From: Stereocaulon alpinum
Taxonomy: Eukaryota; Ascomycota; Lecanoromycetes; Lecanorales; Stereocaulaceae
Assembly (NCBI GenBank): GCA_018257865.1
Contig: JAEUBA010000016.1
Location: forward strand, 124,001 to 188,000
Direction of reading: 5' to 3'
DNA: 64,000 nucleotides
Made by a program: the position numbers and the translations under genes. The first letter of the stretch is position 1, and each line of letters begins with the position of its first letter. A model generated the notes under the pieces. The model had not been told where the DNA came from and did no database searches. It saw only the letters and a list, made by a program, of their open reading frames with translations. Shown here in pieces: positions 55,766 through 64,000 of this stretch.

Positions 55766-56062
55766 GGGAAATAGCCCTTGGAAGTCACCATGATGGATGC
55801 TGGCCACCGAACCGTTCTGACATGTCTTCTTGGACTTTGAAAATGCAAGTCCTCGCTTAACTAGGGTCAATGCCCTTCATTATGCTTTCTGACTTGCAGG
55901 TTTCTGTGGTGCAAAAGAAAGGGAGGAAGACGCCACAATCATGCGCAGTTATGGCTTTGATGGCTAGTGACCTCGCAGGCTTTGGGCTATTCAACGCACG
56001 ATTAGGGGCATCAAACTTTATTCTATGGATATTTCTCACCGCAAAATGAGTCCACATGGTGA

Positions 56063-57013
56063 TCATATCCCCGTTAAGACCGCCCTTCTTGCACCTCCGA
56101 TAAGCTCTGCCATGCCCATGGGTAGAGCATGTCTCAGAAGAAGCCACGACATACTCAGCTCATCCTCCGCTGCTCTCTGCACTGCGCTCTTCTCCCATTC
56201 TATGTGCGTATCCTGTCCATTGGCAAGTCCAGCTTGCTTGGCATCTCTTCCACTCCCTACATCGTGAGAAATGTCTTTGACAACCTCAACCATAGTTTGC
56301 ATAATAAACACCGCCTCCTGCACAACCTCTTCCTTCTCTCCATCCGTAAGATATAGCTCCACCCTAGCAAATCTTCGCTTGAACTCCGCCTTAATGTCTT
56401 CCCCACCCCCCTGCCCATCGAACCCCCAAAAGCAGAGACATGAAATAATACCATCTTCCTTCTTGCTCAGCGAATTCTCCCAGAACGCAGGGCCAGCCTG
56501 TCGTAGCTTCGCGCAAATATACCGCCCGCCATTGAAAAGCGCCATATAAAGGAGCCAGGTATATGCGAGAAGAAGATGGGGTCTCAATCCCACCGAAGCC
56601 CGAATATGTGTTGTGAACGTATGAAGTCGAGACGCCTGCGCCCGTTCTTCCGGAAGGTCATGGCTCGCTCCCAGTATCCGTTCGACATCCTTCCGTAATC
56701 TGCCCGCCCGCTCCAGCTGCGGCATATGCAACTCCCTCAGTGCGTCCGACAACAGCGTCTCCTTTTCACCATACTCGTCTCGGCTTCGTAACAACAGGAG
56801 TCGGAATGCACCCTCGAAGGCTTCGTAGATGGGTAGGATGTGTTGTAGACCTTTTGCGTAGAAGGAAGCATCTGTGGCGTATGGCGGTAAACTTAATGGT
56901 AAGAGGGATAATATCAAGGCATTCAAGTGCGCGTGCGATACGCGGGTTGCGATATTGATTCGCTGCGAGAGTGCTGACGCGATGGAAGCGGAGGGTGTTT
57001 GGGAGTCGTGCAT
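56063..57013 (-). CDS. Heme-oxygenase-like protein
   Basis: 316 residues from ATG 57013. The frame is open for 83 codons further upstream (to 57262), but those encode an unsupported hydrophobic leader, so I prefer MHDSQTPSASIASALSQRIN. The all-helical heme oxygenase fold is suggested by INIATRVSHAHLNALILSLL (the His residues are candidate proximal heme ligands), ILPIYEAFEGAFRLLL, and THIRASVGLRPHLLLAYTWL followed by LYMALFNGGRY, where Gly-Gly matches the distal-helix glycines of heme oxygenases. The C-terminus ends in a hydrophobic WLLLRHALPMGMAELIGGAR. Heme oxygenases open heme to biliverdin, iron and CO; activity of this fungal branch is not certain. Single exon. Confidence 0.75.
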   Translation of the reverse strand: MHDSQTPSASIASALSQRINIATRVSHAHLNALILSLLPLSLPPYATDASFYAKGLQHILPIYEAFEGAFRLLLLRSRDEYGEKETLLSDALRELHMPQLERAGRLRKDVERILGASHDLPEERAQASRLHTFTTHIRASVGLRPHLLLAYTWLLYMALFNGGRYICAKLRQAGPAFWENSLSKKEDGIISCLCFWGFDGQGGGEDIKAEFKRRFARVELYLTDGEKEEVVQEAVFIMQTMVEVVKDISHDVGSGRDAKQAGLANGQDTHIEWEKSAVQRAAEDELSMSWLLLRHALPMGMAELIGGARRAVLTGI

Positions 57014-57798
57014 TATGGAGTAGAGGGCGGGAATGAAGGAATTGGGAAGTGAGAATAGTAGGAGAGTGGTGGTGACAGAGGGCGGTAAGAGGACAAGATA
57101 AAGATAAGCGTTGACGGGGTAAAGACTGTGGTGGTATATGGAAATGAAAAAGCTGGTTATGTGTATTGGATGCGTGAGGTTATCGATGATGTCAACGGTA
57201 TTGGTATCTGGGTTTAGCTTTAGGGCTTTGACTGGGCCTCTGGTGCTGCGTGCCTGCCACAACCTACCTTACTGTACGTCCTCCTCCATTGTTGTTCTCC
57301 TCTACCTACCGTACTGATCCCAATCTATCTATGATCAACTACTATGTATACTAGCTATCCATCGCCAAGATGGGACCTTTGATATTGTGTCACGAGTATC
57401 CCCTTGGGGTTTGGCAAATGTGCTGACCCCATCTCCATCTATTGTACGTGGTAGATTATCGCTTTTCCCAACGCAATGCCTTTGCATATTTGATGTCTTT
57501 ACTTATGATATTATCTGTATTATGCAAGTTTTGCTTTGAAACGTCAATTCCCTTGTCGTGTCTGTCTCACTTAGAATCATGCAGTGAAGAAGAGATCTGG
57601 TGCGCTTTGAGATAGTATTGTAAGCCTCCATATGCAACCTTATTCGGGTCGCGTGTATTCTGTTATGCACAAGCTAATGCAAGTCTCTTGAGAGCCGTCA
57701 CGGTATTGCCCCCACACCCATATGACATGGCGGATCTTCCCCACACTTGAGTGGAAACGTTCTCATCATCATTGCTACCAGTTTGGGTAGTCGGCAGC
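57014..57798. other. Divergent spacer before the secreted-protein pair
   Basis: About 790 bp including the alternative leader of the heme-oxygenase-like frame. No gene or clear motif is seen. Confidence 0.35.
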
Positions 57799-58392
57799 AT
57801 GGCACATACCTCCTATATCTCTTTTCTGTTGCTCTCAGGCTTCTGCTTCTCACTTGCTATAGCATTTATCCTTCCACCCTTCCCTTTGACCATGACTACG
57901 ACAATCACATCAAATCTCAATACATCAGCATTGGTGTCAGGATTCAGCGCACCAGCTGCGAATCCGACAGTAATACCAAGCTTAGAGCTCAACGAACAAT
58001 ACAGATGTTACACAGTCTCCCCTTACGTACACCGCCCCAGCTACAACGACTGTGTAGGCGCCATCCTCCAGATTCCTAACGACAACGTTATGCGTAAATT
58101 CTATAGTGGTCGGGCCGGTCCAGAAGCGTCCCGTCTTCCACTTGAGAGGAGGCATGGCTCGTGCAGGATAGTCATTGACTTGAAGCCCGATGCGAGGGAG
58201 GAGCAAGAGACGTGGTTGACGATCTGAAACAGAGCTGTGCAATTGAACGTTGTTTGTGAGAACCCGGCCCGTCTTGATGAATATTATGGCGGATTCACGG
58301 AGGCGGGACAACAAAAGGAAATTGTCATCTCTCTGACCTTTGCGACTGACATACCAGACGTCGGAGAACGCGGGAGCGGTGCTGTGGCTTGA
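57799..58392 (+). pseudogene. Small secreted protein, copy A, interrupted by in-frame TGA
   Basis: Unrecognised family. From ATG 57799 a signal peptide (MAHTSYISFLLLSGFCFSLA) leads to a mature part with YRCYTVSPYVHRPSYNDC and GSCRIVIDL. TGA at 58225-58227 stops it after 142 residues (ETWLTI). The same frame stays open beyond it for 54 codons, encoding NRAVQLNVVCENPARLDEYY onward to GSGAVA and TGA at 58390. This downstream part aligns with the C-terminal half of copy B (WQTIRVRASTINILC...), with the TGA falling where copy B has Arg. So the natural protein was about 197 residues and this copy is probably broken, or makes a shorter product. No intron is needed here, unlike copy B. A sequencing error is possible. 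Confidence 0.65.
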
Positions 58393-58709
58393 TAGTCTTT
58401 GAAGGACTGTATTTTGAGGCTCTGAAAAAGATTATTTGGCTTGCAAAAACAGAAGACTACCCTGTCAGAACCGTCACGGTATGCTGGACCCTTAAGCTGG
58501 ACCCTGTCTTACTCTGAGACGGCGCTTCCCGATACGTTCTCATTGTCGGCTTTTCATCTGGGGGGCGGGTATACGGTACGGGTTCATCATGCGCGAAAAC
58601 TGTCCGAGGAGCCTCGTGACTCCATACGAATTAGGTGAACATCTTTTCAATATATACGTCGGTCTCTCGCTATGTCAATGGACTGTCTCTATCTCATTCA
58701 GCTAGCAAT

Positions 58710-59297
58710 ATGCTTCGTGTCCTACTCTACGTGAGTACAGCCCTCGCTCATACCCTGCGGCCACTTCACATGGCAAATTCATCTTCGATTCCCGACACTA
58801 TCCAGATGAATACATCTAACAGCAATTGCAAATGCTACACCAAGTCCCCCTTTATCCGCCGGCCGAGTTACGCCGACTGCCTACTCGCCATTGCCGAACT
58901 ACCTTCTAGCCCGACTCAAGGGCTGTTCCACAACGACGGTGTGTGACCCCCATCATATAAGGTACTATCTCTCCCGCACAAGACATGCTAACCCTGAAAC
59001 CTCAATGAAGGTACCAAAGATGAATTCAAATTGCCCGCCAGGTTCTCCGCTGGCTCATGCACCGTTTCTGTTCACTTATTAACACAAGTACGGATATTGG
59101 AGAATTGGCAGACTATCAGAGTGAGGGCTAGTACTATTAATATTCTGTGTCTGGATCCGCGTCGGATAAGGTTGTTTTATGGCGGGATTGCGTCAGCGGG
59201 AATTGGCGATGGCATTGCTATCCAGTTGTGTTATTCGTCTCCTATGGTAGGGGATGGAGGTAATGGAACCGGTGCTGGAGAGCTTGTTGTGGCTTGA
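58710..59297 (+). CDS. Small secreted cysteine-containing protein, copy B
   Basis: 171 residues. Exons are 58710-58938 and 59011-59297, with a 72-nt intron containing a TGCTAACC branch point; phase holds. A short signal-like start MLRVLLYVSTALAHTLRP is followed by NCKCYTKSPFIRRPSYADC, closely matching copy A. Then come GSCTVSVHLL, WQTIRVRASTINILCLD and a Gly-rich end (GGNGTGAGELVVA). Conserved Cys residues lie in CYTxSP, SYxDC, GSC and the xxxC after the Trp motif, probably paired in disulfides. The pair looks like a local duplication with faster change than its neighbours, as seen in candidate effectors; the role is unknown. Confidence 0.68.
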
Positions 59298-60194
59298 TGG
59301 TGTTGAGATGTAGTTTCTTCAATTGTATCTTGGCAATGTCCATGTCCTCGTCACCTTTTGCGCAGGAGCCCTCTTAGCTAATCAGCTCACCTGTGATCTC
59401 GCTTTCGCTTTCGCTCTCACTTTACTATATCTCATTCAACATCTTGTGCAAAGCTCGTTGCACACTACCTGCTTCAACGGTTCAGACATCCTACACATCC
59501 CCACCATTCTACCTTACCTTCCCTCCCTTCCATACACCATCTCCGTCTCCATCTCACCCAATTACCCACCCCCTTCTCCCTCCCCACCATTTTCCTCACC
59601 TCACTATTAATCACGTCCTAACTTCTCCACCTACCCACCTCTTACCTTCCTACCCTCCCTCCACACTCACTCACTCACCTACCTACTCACCTTCTCCCCT
59701 CTACATCCCAAATACCTAACTACCCACCCACCCTACTTGTCCCTCCCTCTCCTATACACCCACTCATCTCATCCAGATCGGCTAACTCATACCAAGCATA
59801 CCACGCAGGATAGTAATTGTGGATTTTTCCTTCCTTGCTTTCTTGCTGATTTGTTAGTTAGTTAGTTAGTACGTTAGCAATACGGGTTAGGAAGAGGGGT
59901 TGGTATAGTTCGGGGGGTTAGGTTGGTTTGTGGGTTTGTAGGGGTTGCACGGAGGGGTGTGAGTGGTTAAGGGGGATAAATAGTGTGGGTATTTTTAGGG
60001 GGTGGTGGGTGGGGGATTTGGGGGGTAAGGGAGGGGGAGGGTTTGAGGTGGTGGAGGGGGTGGTGGTTGGGGGATTTGGGGATAAGGGAGGGGGAGGGTT
60101 TAGGATGGTGGAGGGGGTGATGGGTTGGGTGGAGCGAGGGAATGGGTGGTGGTGAAATATATGCGTTGAGTAAAGTAGGACGACGTTGCGTCAT
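59298..60194. other. Low-complexity spacer: C/T-rich then G-rich
   Basis: About 900 bp. The + strand is C/T-rich from about 59470 to 59760, then G-rich from about 59885 to 60130. GTTA is repeated four times at 59853-59868. ORFs here reflect base bias, not genes. Confidence 0.6.
60010..60125 (+). repeat. 58-bp G-rich tandem duplication
   Basis: Two copies of a G-rich unit containing GGGGGATTTGGGG, TAAGGGAGGGGGAGGGTTT and GGTGGAGGGGGTG, offset by 58 bases (the anchor GATTTG recurs at that distance). Many G-runs give quadruplex potential on the + strand. It lies 70 bases from the permease stop codon. Confidence 0.85.
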
Positions 60195-61821
60195 TCAGCG
60201 CCCCGTCATCCTCTTCTCCAGCGTCCTCAACGGCAGATACGAAATGACCGTCAACACAGCGGAAAGATAGATCCCCACATCCCCTCCGAAAGCGCCAAAC
60301 TTCGCGGCAATAGGTCCTATGTACCATGTCTGCGCCATGCCAGTGACGCCACCGGCGAGATACCCTGTTAACAACGACGTTACAGCAGCGGCGCCCCACG
60401 GTAGTCTACTTGGGTCGTTCCAGGCCGGGAGGATGTACCCTTCGATTCTGCGGAACCATTTATCTTCGATCAAGAGGATGAGCGTGAAGCTGATGGTCCA
60501 GTAGCCGAGCAAGCTGACAAAATTGCTTACGATGGTGGAGAGGTGGTCTTTGCCTGCTATGGCTAAGATGGCGACTACCAAGGCGACGAGGAAGGACCAG
60601 ACGAAGCGGGGGACGGCGTGGAACCAGTGGCCTAGTAGCTGGAGGGAGAGGCCGGCGGAGTAGTTGATTGCGACGTTGTTGCCGATTACGGAAAACATTA
60701 GGAGTACGAGGGAGAACTTGGACCAGCCGATGGGGTGGTAGACTTCTCGGATGAGACCTCCAAGGCCGTGGTGTGTGTAGGCATCGTTGTATGGAGGGTA
60801 GGCTACACTGAGTGCGGCATTGCCGAGGCAGGCGCCGACTACGGTGACGAGCGTGGTGGGTAGAGTCAAGCCCCAGAGTGTCAGCGCAAACACTGTGCGC
60901 GACTTCGTTTTGGCTGGGTAGTTGCAGTAGTAGTCCGCAGTAACAGAGCACCATCCAGAAGCATTGGAGAAATTGATAGCCAAGAATGACAGGAAGGAGC
61001 CAGCCAAAGCCAAGCCGCTTTCCTGGGCCGGGACGCTGCCGGACACATGGGGCCCGGCTTGGCCAAGCAAAACACAGAGCAGGATAAAGGCTCCGATCCA
61101 GGAATACTTCTCATATGTATGGATGATAGCGAATCCGAAGACTGAGATAACATATGAGATGACTGCTACGATGACGCATCCGACGCTGATTGTCATTGTA
61201 TAATCGGAAACGGCGCTGAGGATCTGGCCGCAGACCACAATGTTGACAACAGCAAAGCCGCCACTGATGGGCACATTGAGAAGGGCGCACAATTTGGCGC
61301 CATAGAAACCAAAAGAGTACCTCGAACAGGCAATCTGGCGTAAGCCGAGCTGCGGGGTCTTCTTAGCTTACATCCTGCACACAAACCCGCACATCGCTCA
61401 CCTTCGGTCCTAATGTTCCAGTGTAGGCAGTACACATTGCCCCAAGAATTGTACCTACCACTATAGCAGCAGCTGATTGATTTAATGAAAGACCAAATTC
61501 GGGTCCCAAGAAACCAATTGGTAGGGTCCCGACATGGAGAGTCATTGTCCACCAGATGAAGAAGGTGTTGATGATGGACGGAGGTCTTTTCTCGTCCTCG
61601 GGTATGCGATCGATTCCTTGAGTCTCGACACCCAGCTTTGCATCGAGCCACTCTTCACCCTCACGTAGGACGCGCAATGGAGCGAATCCATTCTGAATCT
61701 CTCGAGCACGTGAGACTTCGAAGTCTACTGATCCTTGACGGCCGCCCGTATAAATTACGTCGCTGATAGCTTGCTTGTCATCGAGGCCGGTCTCGAGGTC
61801 AGAGGAATGTTTGTCGGCCAT
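60195..61821 (-). CDS. NCS1-family purine-cytosine permease (Fcy2-like)
   Basis: Plasma-membrane proton symporter for cytosine and purines. Exons are 61821-61402 and 61349-60195, with a 52-nt intron and phase kept, giving 524 residues. The N-terminal cytosolic part (MADKHSSDLETGL...) is followed by about 12 membrane segments. Family signs are RIPEDEKRPPSIINTFFIWW, THxGTLPIGFLGPEFGLSLN-like segment 1, TLGPKLGLRQIACSRYSFGF across the splice junction, NFSNASGWCSVTADYYCNYP and FSLVLLMFSVIGNNVAINYS. The frame is open further upstream to 61953, but the M-A-D-K start fits the family. The gene lies 547 bp from the next gene. Substrate range cannot be read from the sequence. Confidence 0.92.
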
Positions 61822-62368
61822 TGCGTTTGGCGTGTGCGTGGTGGTATTGGGGTGGGGGGTAAGACATACCTCGGGTGGGCAGCTACAGTACTTAAGGAAT
61901 GCTGTGGAGACAACACAAGCGGCTTGAAAGCCGGAATCATTAGATACGCCCAATTTGCATTCTGCAAGATCTTATCAGTAACTATCGGCGATATTGCTGC
62001 ACGTGGATAGGTTATCGTGTTGGTGGCCTGCCGTTTTCTTGCAGGGTACGTAGCATTATGATGGGTTGCGGTTTCTATGGTGGACCTCGGGTCAAGGCAT
62101 AATGATAAGCGGGAAGCCAATGATAACGCAGATACAGGCGAAGCCCGTCCCCTAGAACGACCCAAGAAGCCGTACTGCGCAAGCGGTAACCAATCGGATC
62201 AAAACAACCTCTTTGGTAGATGGCACAAATTCTGCACGGCAGGCCTATCCACGGCGCATGTCCATAGGTCAGGATAAACGTACTACACCCCTCTGCCCCT
62301 TCACCCATTCGACCTGCTTACGTACATCCTTAAAGGATGCATGAGTTGCTTATGTATTGCTTTCGAGT
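61822..62368. other. Divergent spacer, permease to small secreted protein
   Basis: About 550 bp containing the promoters of two divergent genes. No recognised motif. Confidence 0.35.
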
Positions 62369-62811
62369 ATGCGTCTTCCGGCTCTGTTATTGGTCGTAGC
62401 AATGGACGGTCTATTCGCTGTCGTTGCATCAAAGATCCTGGCTGGAACTTGGTTGCCATATAACCTGCCAAATTTGTTCCATGATGTTGTACTTCAAGTT
62501 CCTACACCTCCTATACCTTTTCAGGGGTCCTTTTCCGAGATGTATGGTAACAAACAGGACGGGAAGGCATAACAGGGACTTCCTCTTCTTCTATTGTTTT
62601 AGGCAATGCTGAGCCAGATATGGGAATGCCAATTTCCCTACTTCAAGAGCGTGACCGGATAGCCTGTGCATCCACCAATATGTTCTTCCATGAGATGTCA
62701 GGGAGTGGTAGCATGGTAGAAAAGCTAGCAGATGTCTCGACCCAGCGCTCAGAAAGTGCAGCCAAGGCATGTTGGCTCCAAAAACCCGCTACTTGGTACA
62801 CGGACAAGTAA
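62369..62811 (+). CDS. Small secreted protein, 2 exons
   Basis: 128 residues. Exons are 62369-62546 and 62603-62811; the 56-nt intron has GTAACA and TTTTAG ends and phase holds (MYG joined to NAEPDMGMPISLLQER). The first 20 residues (MRLPALLLVVAMDGLFAVVA) form a good signal peptide with likely cleavage after AVVA. The mature part has two Cys (RIACAS, KACWLQ) and no domain I know. It ends WLQKPATWYTDK. It could be a secreted effector-like protein; no similarity to the pair at 57.8-59.3 kb is evident. Confidence 0.55.
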
Positions 62812-63742
62812 TTCTCTTAGGTAACTCCGTCGTTCTTCGGTCTCTCCATCTGTTGCTGTTAACAATTTGGATATCCGCTCTTCAATGGTTTTTGAGGATG
62901 TAAAGCTCTTGAAAGTGCAGTGTCGAGCTGTGGAACAGTAGCTTATATGGGCTCCCTACCCTTAATAGTACGGCTAGAGTCCGAAAAACATCTTGAGCTC
63001 CTTGTCTGCAACGCCAATCATTGAGGTGTACTAATCCTGTAGCGTGGTTTACGGCCCATGGAACATATTTTACAGCCAGCCTTAATCCTCAAACAGCACA
63101 AGACGAACGGAAATGTTAAGGTTCGAGGAAATTTTTAGAGGTTTGCGTGTAGATCTGTCCGATCTTCTTAGACTAGATTGACATTCGCTGTTCTATCCTG
63201 GGTGCGATTGACTTTGTAGTGCGAAATGTCGCAACATATCCCATGCCAAAACAACTGTCCTCCAGCTATTTGCCAGAATAAAGTCCCGTAGAGATTCAAC
63301 ACAGGCCTCAAGGATACTGCATTGATGTTTCGAAAGCGTAAATGAGCGTCATAGGGATATCGGTGACATTACTCATAATCGCTGTCGTCGCAACATCACC
63401 CTGTCTTTTGCAATAAGCGTGGATATGTTGGCTTATTCGAGAGACAAGCTCTCGGTAGTTGCTGGCCCCAATGCCTAGTAGCGTGAGCATGTGGATATTG
63501 CAGAAAGCCCCCCCTGCAAACTATGAAAGCTATAGAGTGTGTTGCCAAATGATTGATCTACGGAACTTAACAGGAGTCCAACCAGTGGGATATTTGACTT
63601 CATTGCCAGTAATTGATAATTTTGAAGCCACACTTGCGGCCAACCCTGTGGATCCATATATGATAAACGGATTTGGATCAGCTATTGCTCATAAGACGTC
63701 CAGGAAGCCACATTATGCGAGTTGTCGCAGTGGAACCGAGCA
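62812..63742. other. Convergent spacer near the window end
   Basis: About 930 bp between convergent genes. Only short, unsupported ORFs on either strand. Confidence 0.4.
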
Positions 63743-64000
63743 TTACGCCTCCTCTGCTGCCCAATTACCCTTCTTTCGCTTCTTCTTTTTCTTACCCTCA
63801 CCATCCCCAGCTTCGTCATTGTCCTCCCCGCGGCGTTTCTTTGGAATCGACCTATCAGCAAGCACATGATCAGTCGAACTTTTCACTCTCTTTCTCTTCG
63901 GCTTATCTGTCTCAACAGCCATGGCATGGTCCTCAGCTTTTGTGCTGGAGGCCTCGCCTACTAGTGTAGGCTTGTCGTTTGATTCGCGCTTGCGTTTTTT
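63743..64000 (-). CDS. C-terminal end of a Lys-rich (probably nucleolar/nuclear) protein, partial
   Basis: The window ends inside this gene. The minus strand from 64000 to the TAA at 63743-63745 encodes 85 residues starting KKRKRESNDKPTLVGEASST and ending KKKKKRKKGNWAAEEA. There are four basic clusters (KKRKRE, PKRKRVK, PKKRRGE, KKKKKRKKG) alternating with acidic stretches, typical of tails of nucleolar or ribosome-biogenesis proteins. The family cannot be told from the tail. Confidence 0.65.
   Translation of the reverse strand, partial: KKRKRESNDKPTLVGEASSTKAEDHAMAVETDKPKRKRVKSSTDHVLADRSIPKKRRGEDNDEAGDGEGKKKKKRKKGNWAAEEA

Noticed and set aside
59323..59719. Overlapping Pro/Ser/Thr-rich + strand ORFs
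   Set aside because: They are translations of a C/T-rich low-complexity tract; both frames are open for the same reason.
59853..59870. GTTA repeats as possible telomere-like sequence
   Set aside because: Four copies of GTTA without the GG of TTAGGG arrays, and genes continue on both sides.
59928..60155. Gly-rich ORF in the G-rich repeat
   Set aside because: Product of base bias and a 58-bp duplication; no evidence of a gene.
1..64000. CRISPR arrays, insertion sequences and intact transposons
   Set aside because: No regularly spaced repeats of that type, no transposase, integrase or reverse transcriptase reading frame was seen; the DNA is eukaryotic.

Overview
This window is nuclear DNA of a filamentous ascomycete (Pezizomycotina, most likely Dothideomycetes; the class is an inference). 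The evidence is short GT-AG introns, mostly 49-75 nt and several with CTAAC-like branch points, together with HET, DUF3669 and fungal rhodopsin-domain (SAT4/PTH11-like) genes and ascomycete-type versions of TFIIIC, Rrp5, Cdt2, eIF4B and a Cdc25-like RasGEF. Exon structures were built by joining reading frames at consensus splice sites and checking phase by hand. No transcript data were available.

Layout. 0.4-11.2 kb: the giant TFIIIC box-B-binding subunit gene, a broken NmrA-like gene and a tail-anchored UBE2J/Ubc6-type E2. 11.2-22.1 kb: an accessory island. It holds five paralogous small cysteine-rich genes (all starting Met-Cys, all on the + strand), interleaved with minus-strand genes (DUF3669, a CPRC-containing fragment and a two-exon orphan) and with non-coding tandem repeats. 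22.5-36.4 kb: a two-finger C2H2/fungal_trans regulator, a 3.2 kb divergent spacer, a RasGEF with SH3 and WW-like domains, a 2.7 kb spacer, and a 7TM rhodopsin-domain protein. 38-40.4 kb: a HET-domain gene. 40.7-57 kb: a dense housekeeping block with RRP5 and CDT2 (divergent), a small glycine-rich membrane protein and eIF4B (divergent), a Sec2-domain protein, an orphan and a heme-oxygenase-like protein. 57-64 kb: a second accessory stretch with a pair of paralogous small secreted proteins (one interrupted by TGA), G-rich repeats, an NCS1 purine-cytosine permease, another small secreted protein, and the Lys-rich 3' end of a gene that leaves the window.

The best candidate for something undescribed is the Met-Cys family at 12.3-22.0 kb. 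Five diverged copies share a strict Cys spacing (C2, C12/13-x-C, C24/25) and a second Cys-Pro motif that is CPxC in three copies and CPxHEW in two. This reads as a probable metal-binding fold without a secretion signal. The second candidate is the secreted pair at 57.8-59.3 kb. A recurrent switch from C-rich to G-rich sequence, inside genes and in three non-coding spots, is a structural oddity worth computing.

Limits: exon borders, paralogy and family calls come from reading the sequence. No database search, alignment program or structure prediction was run.
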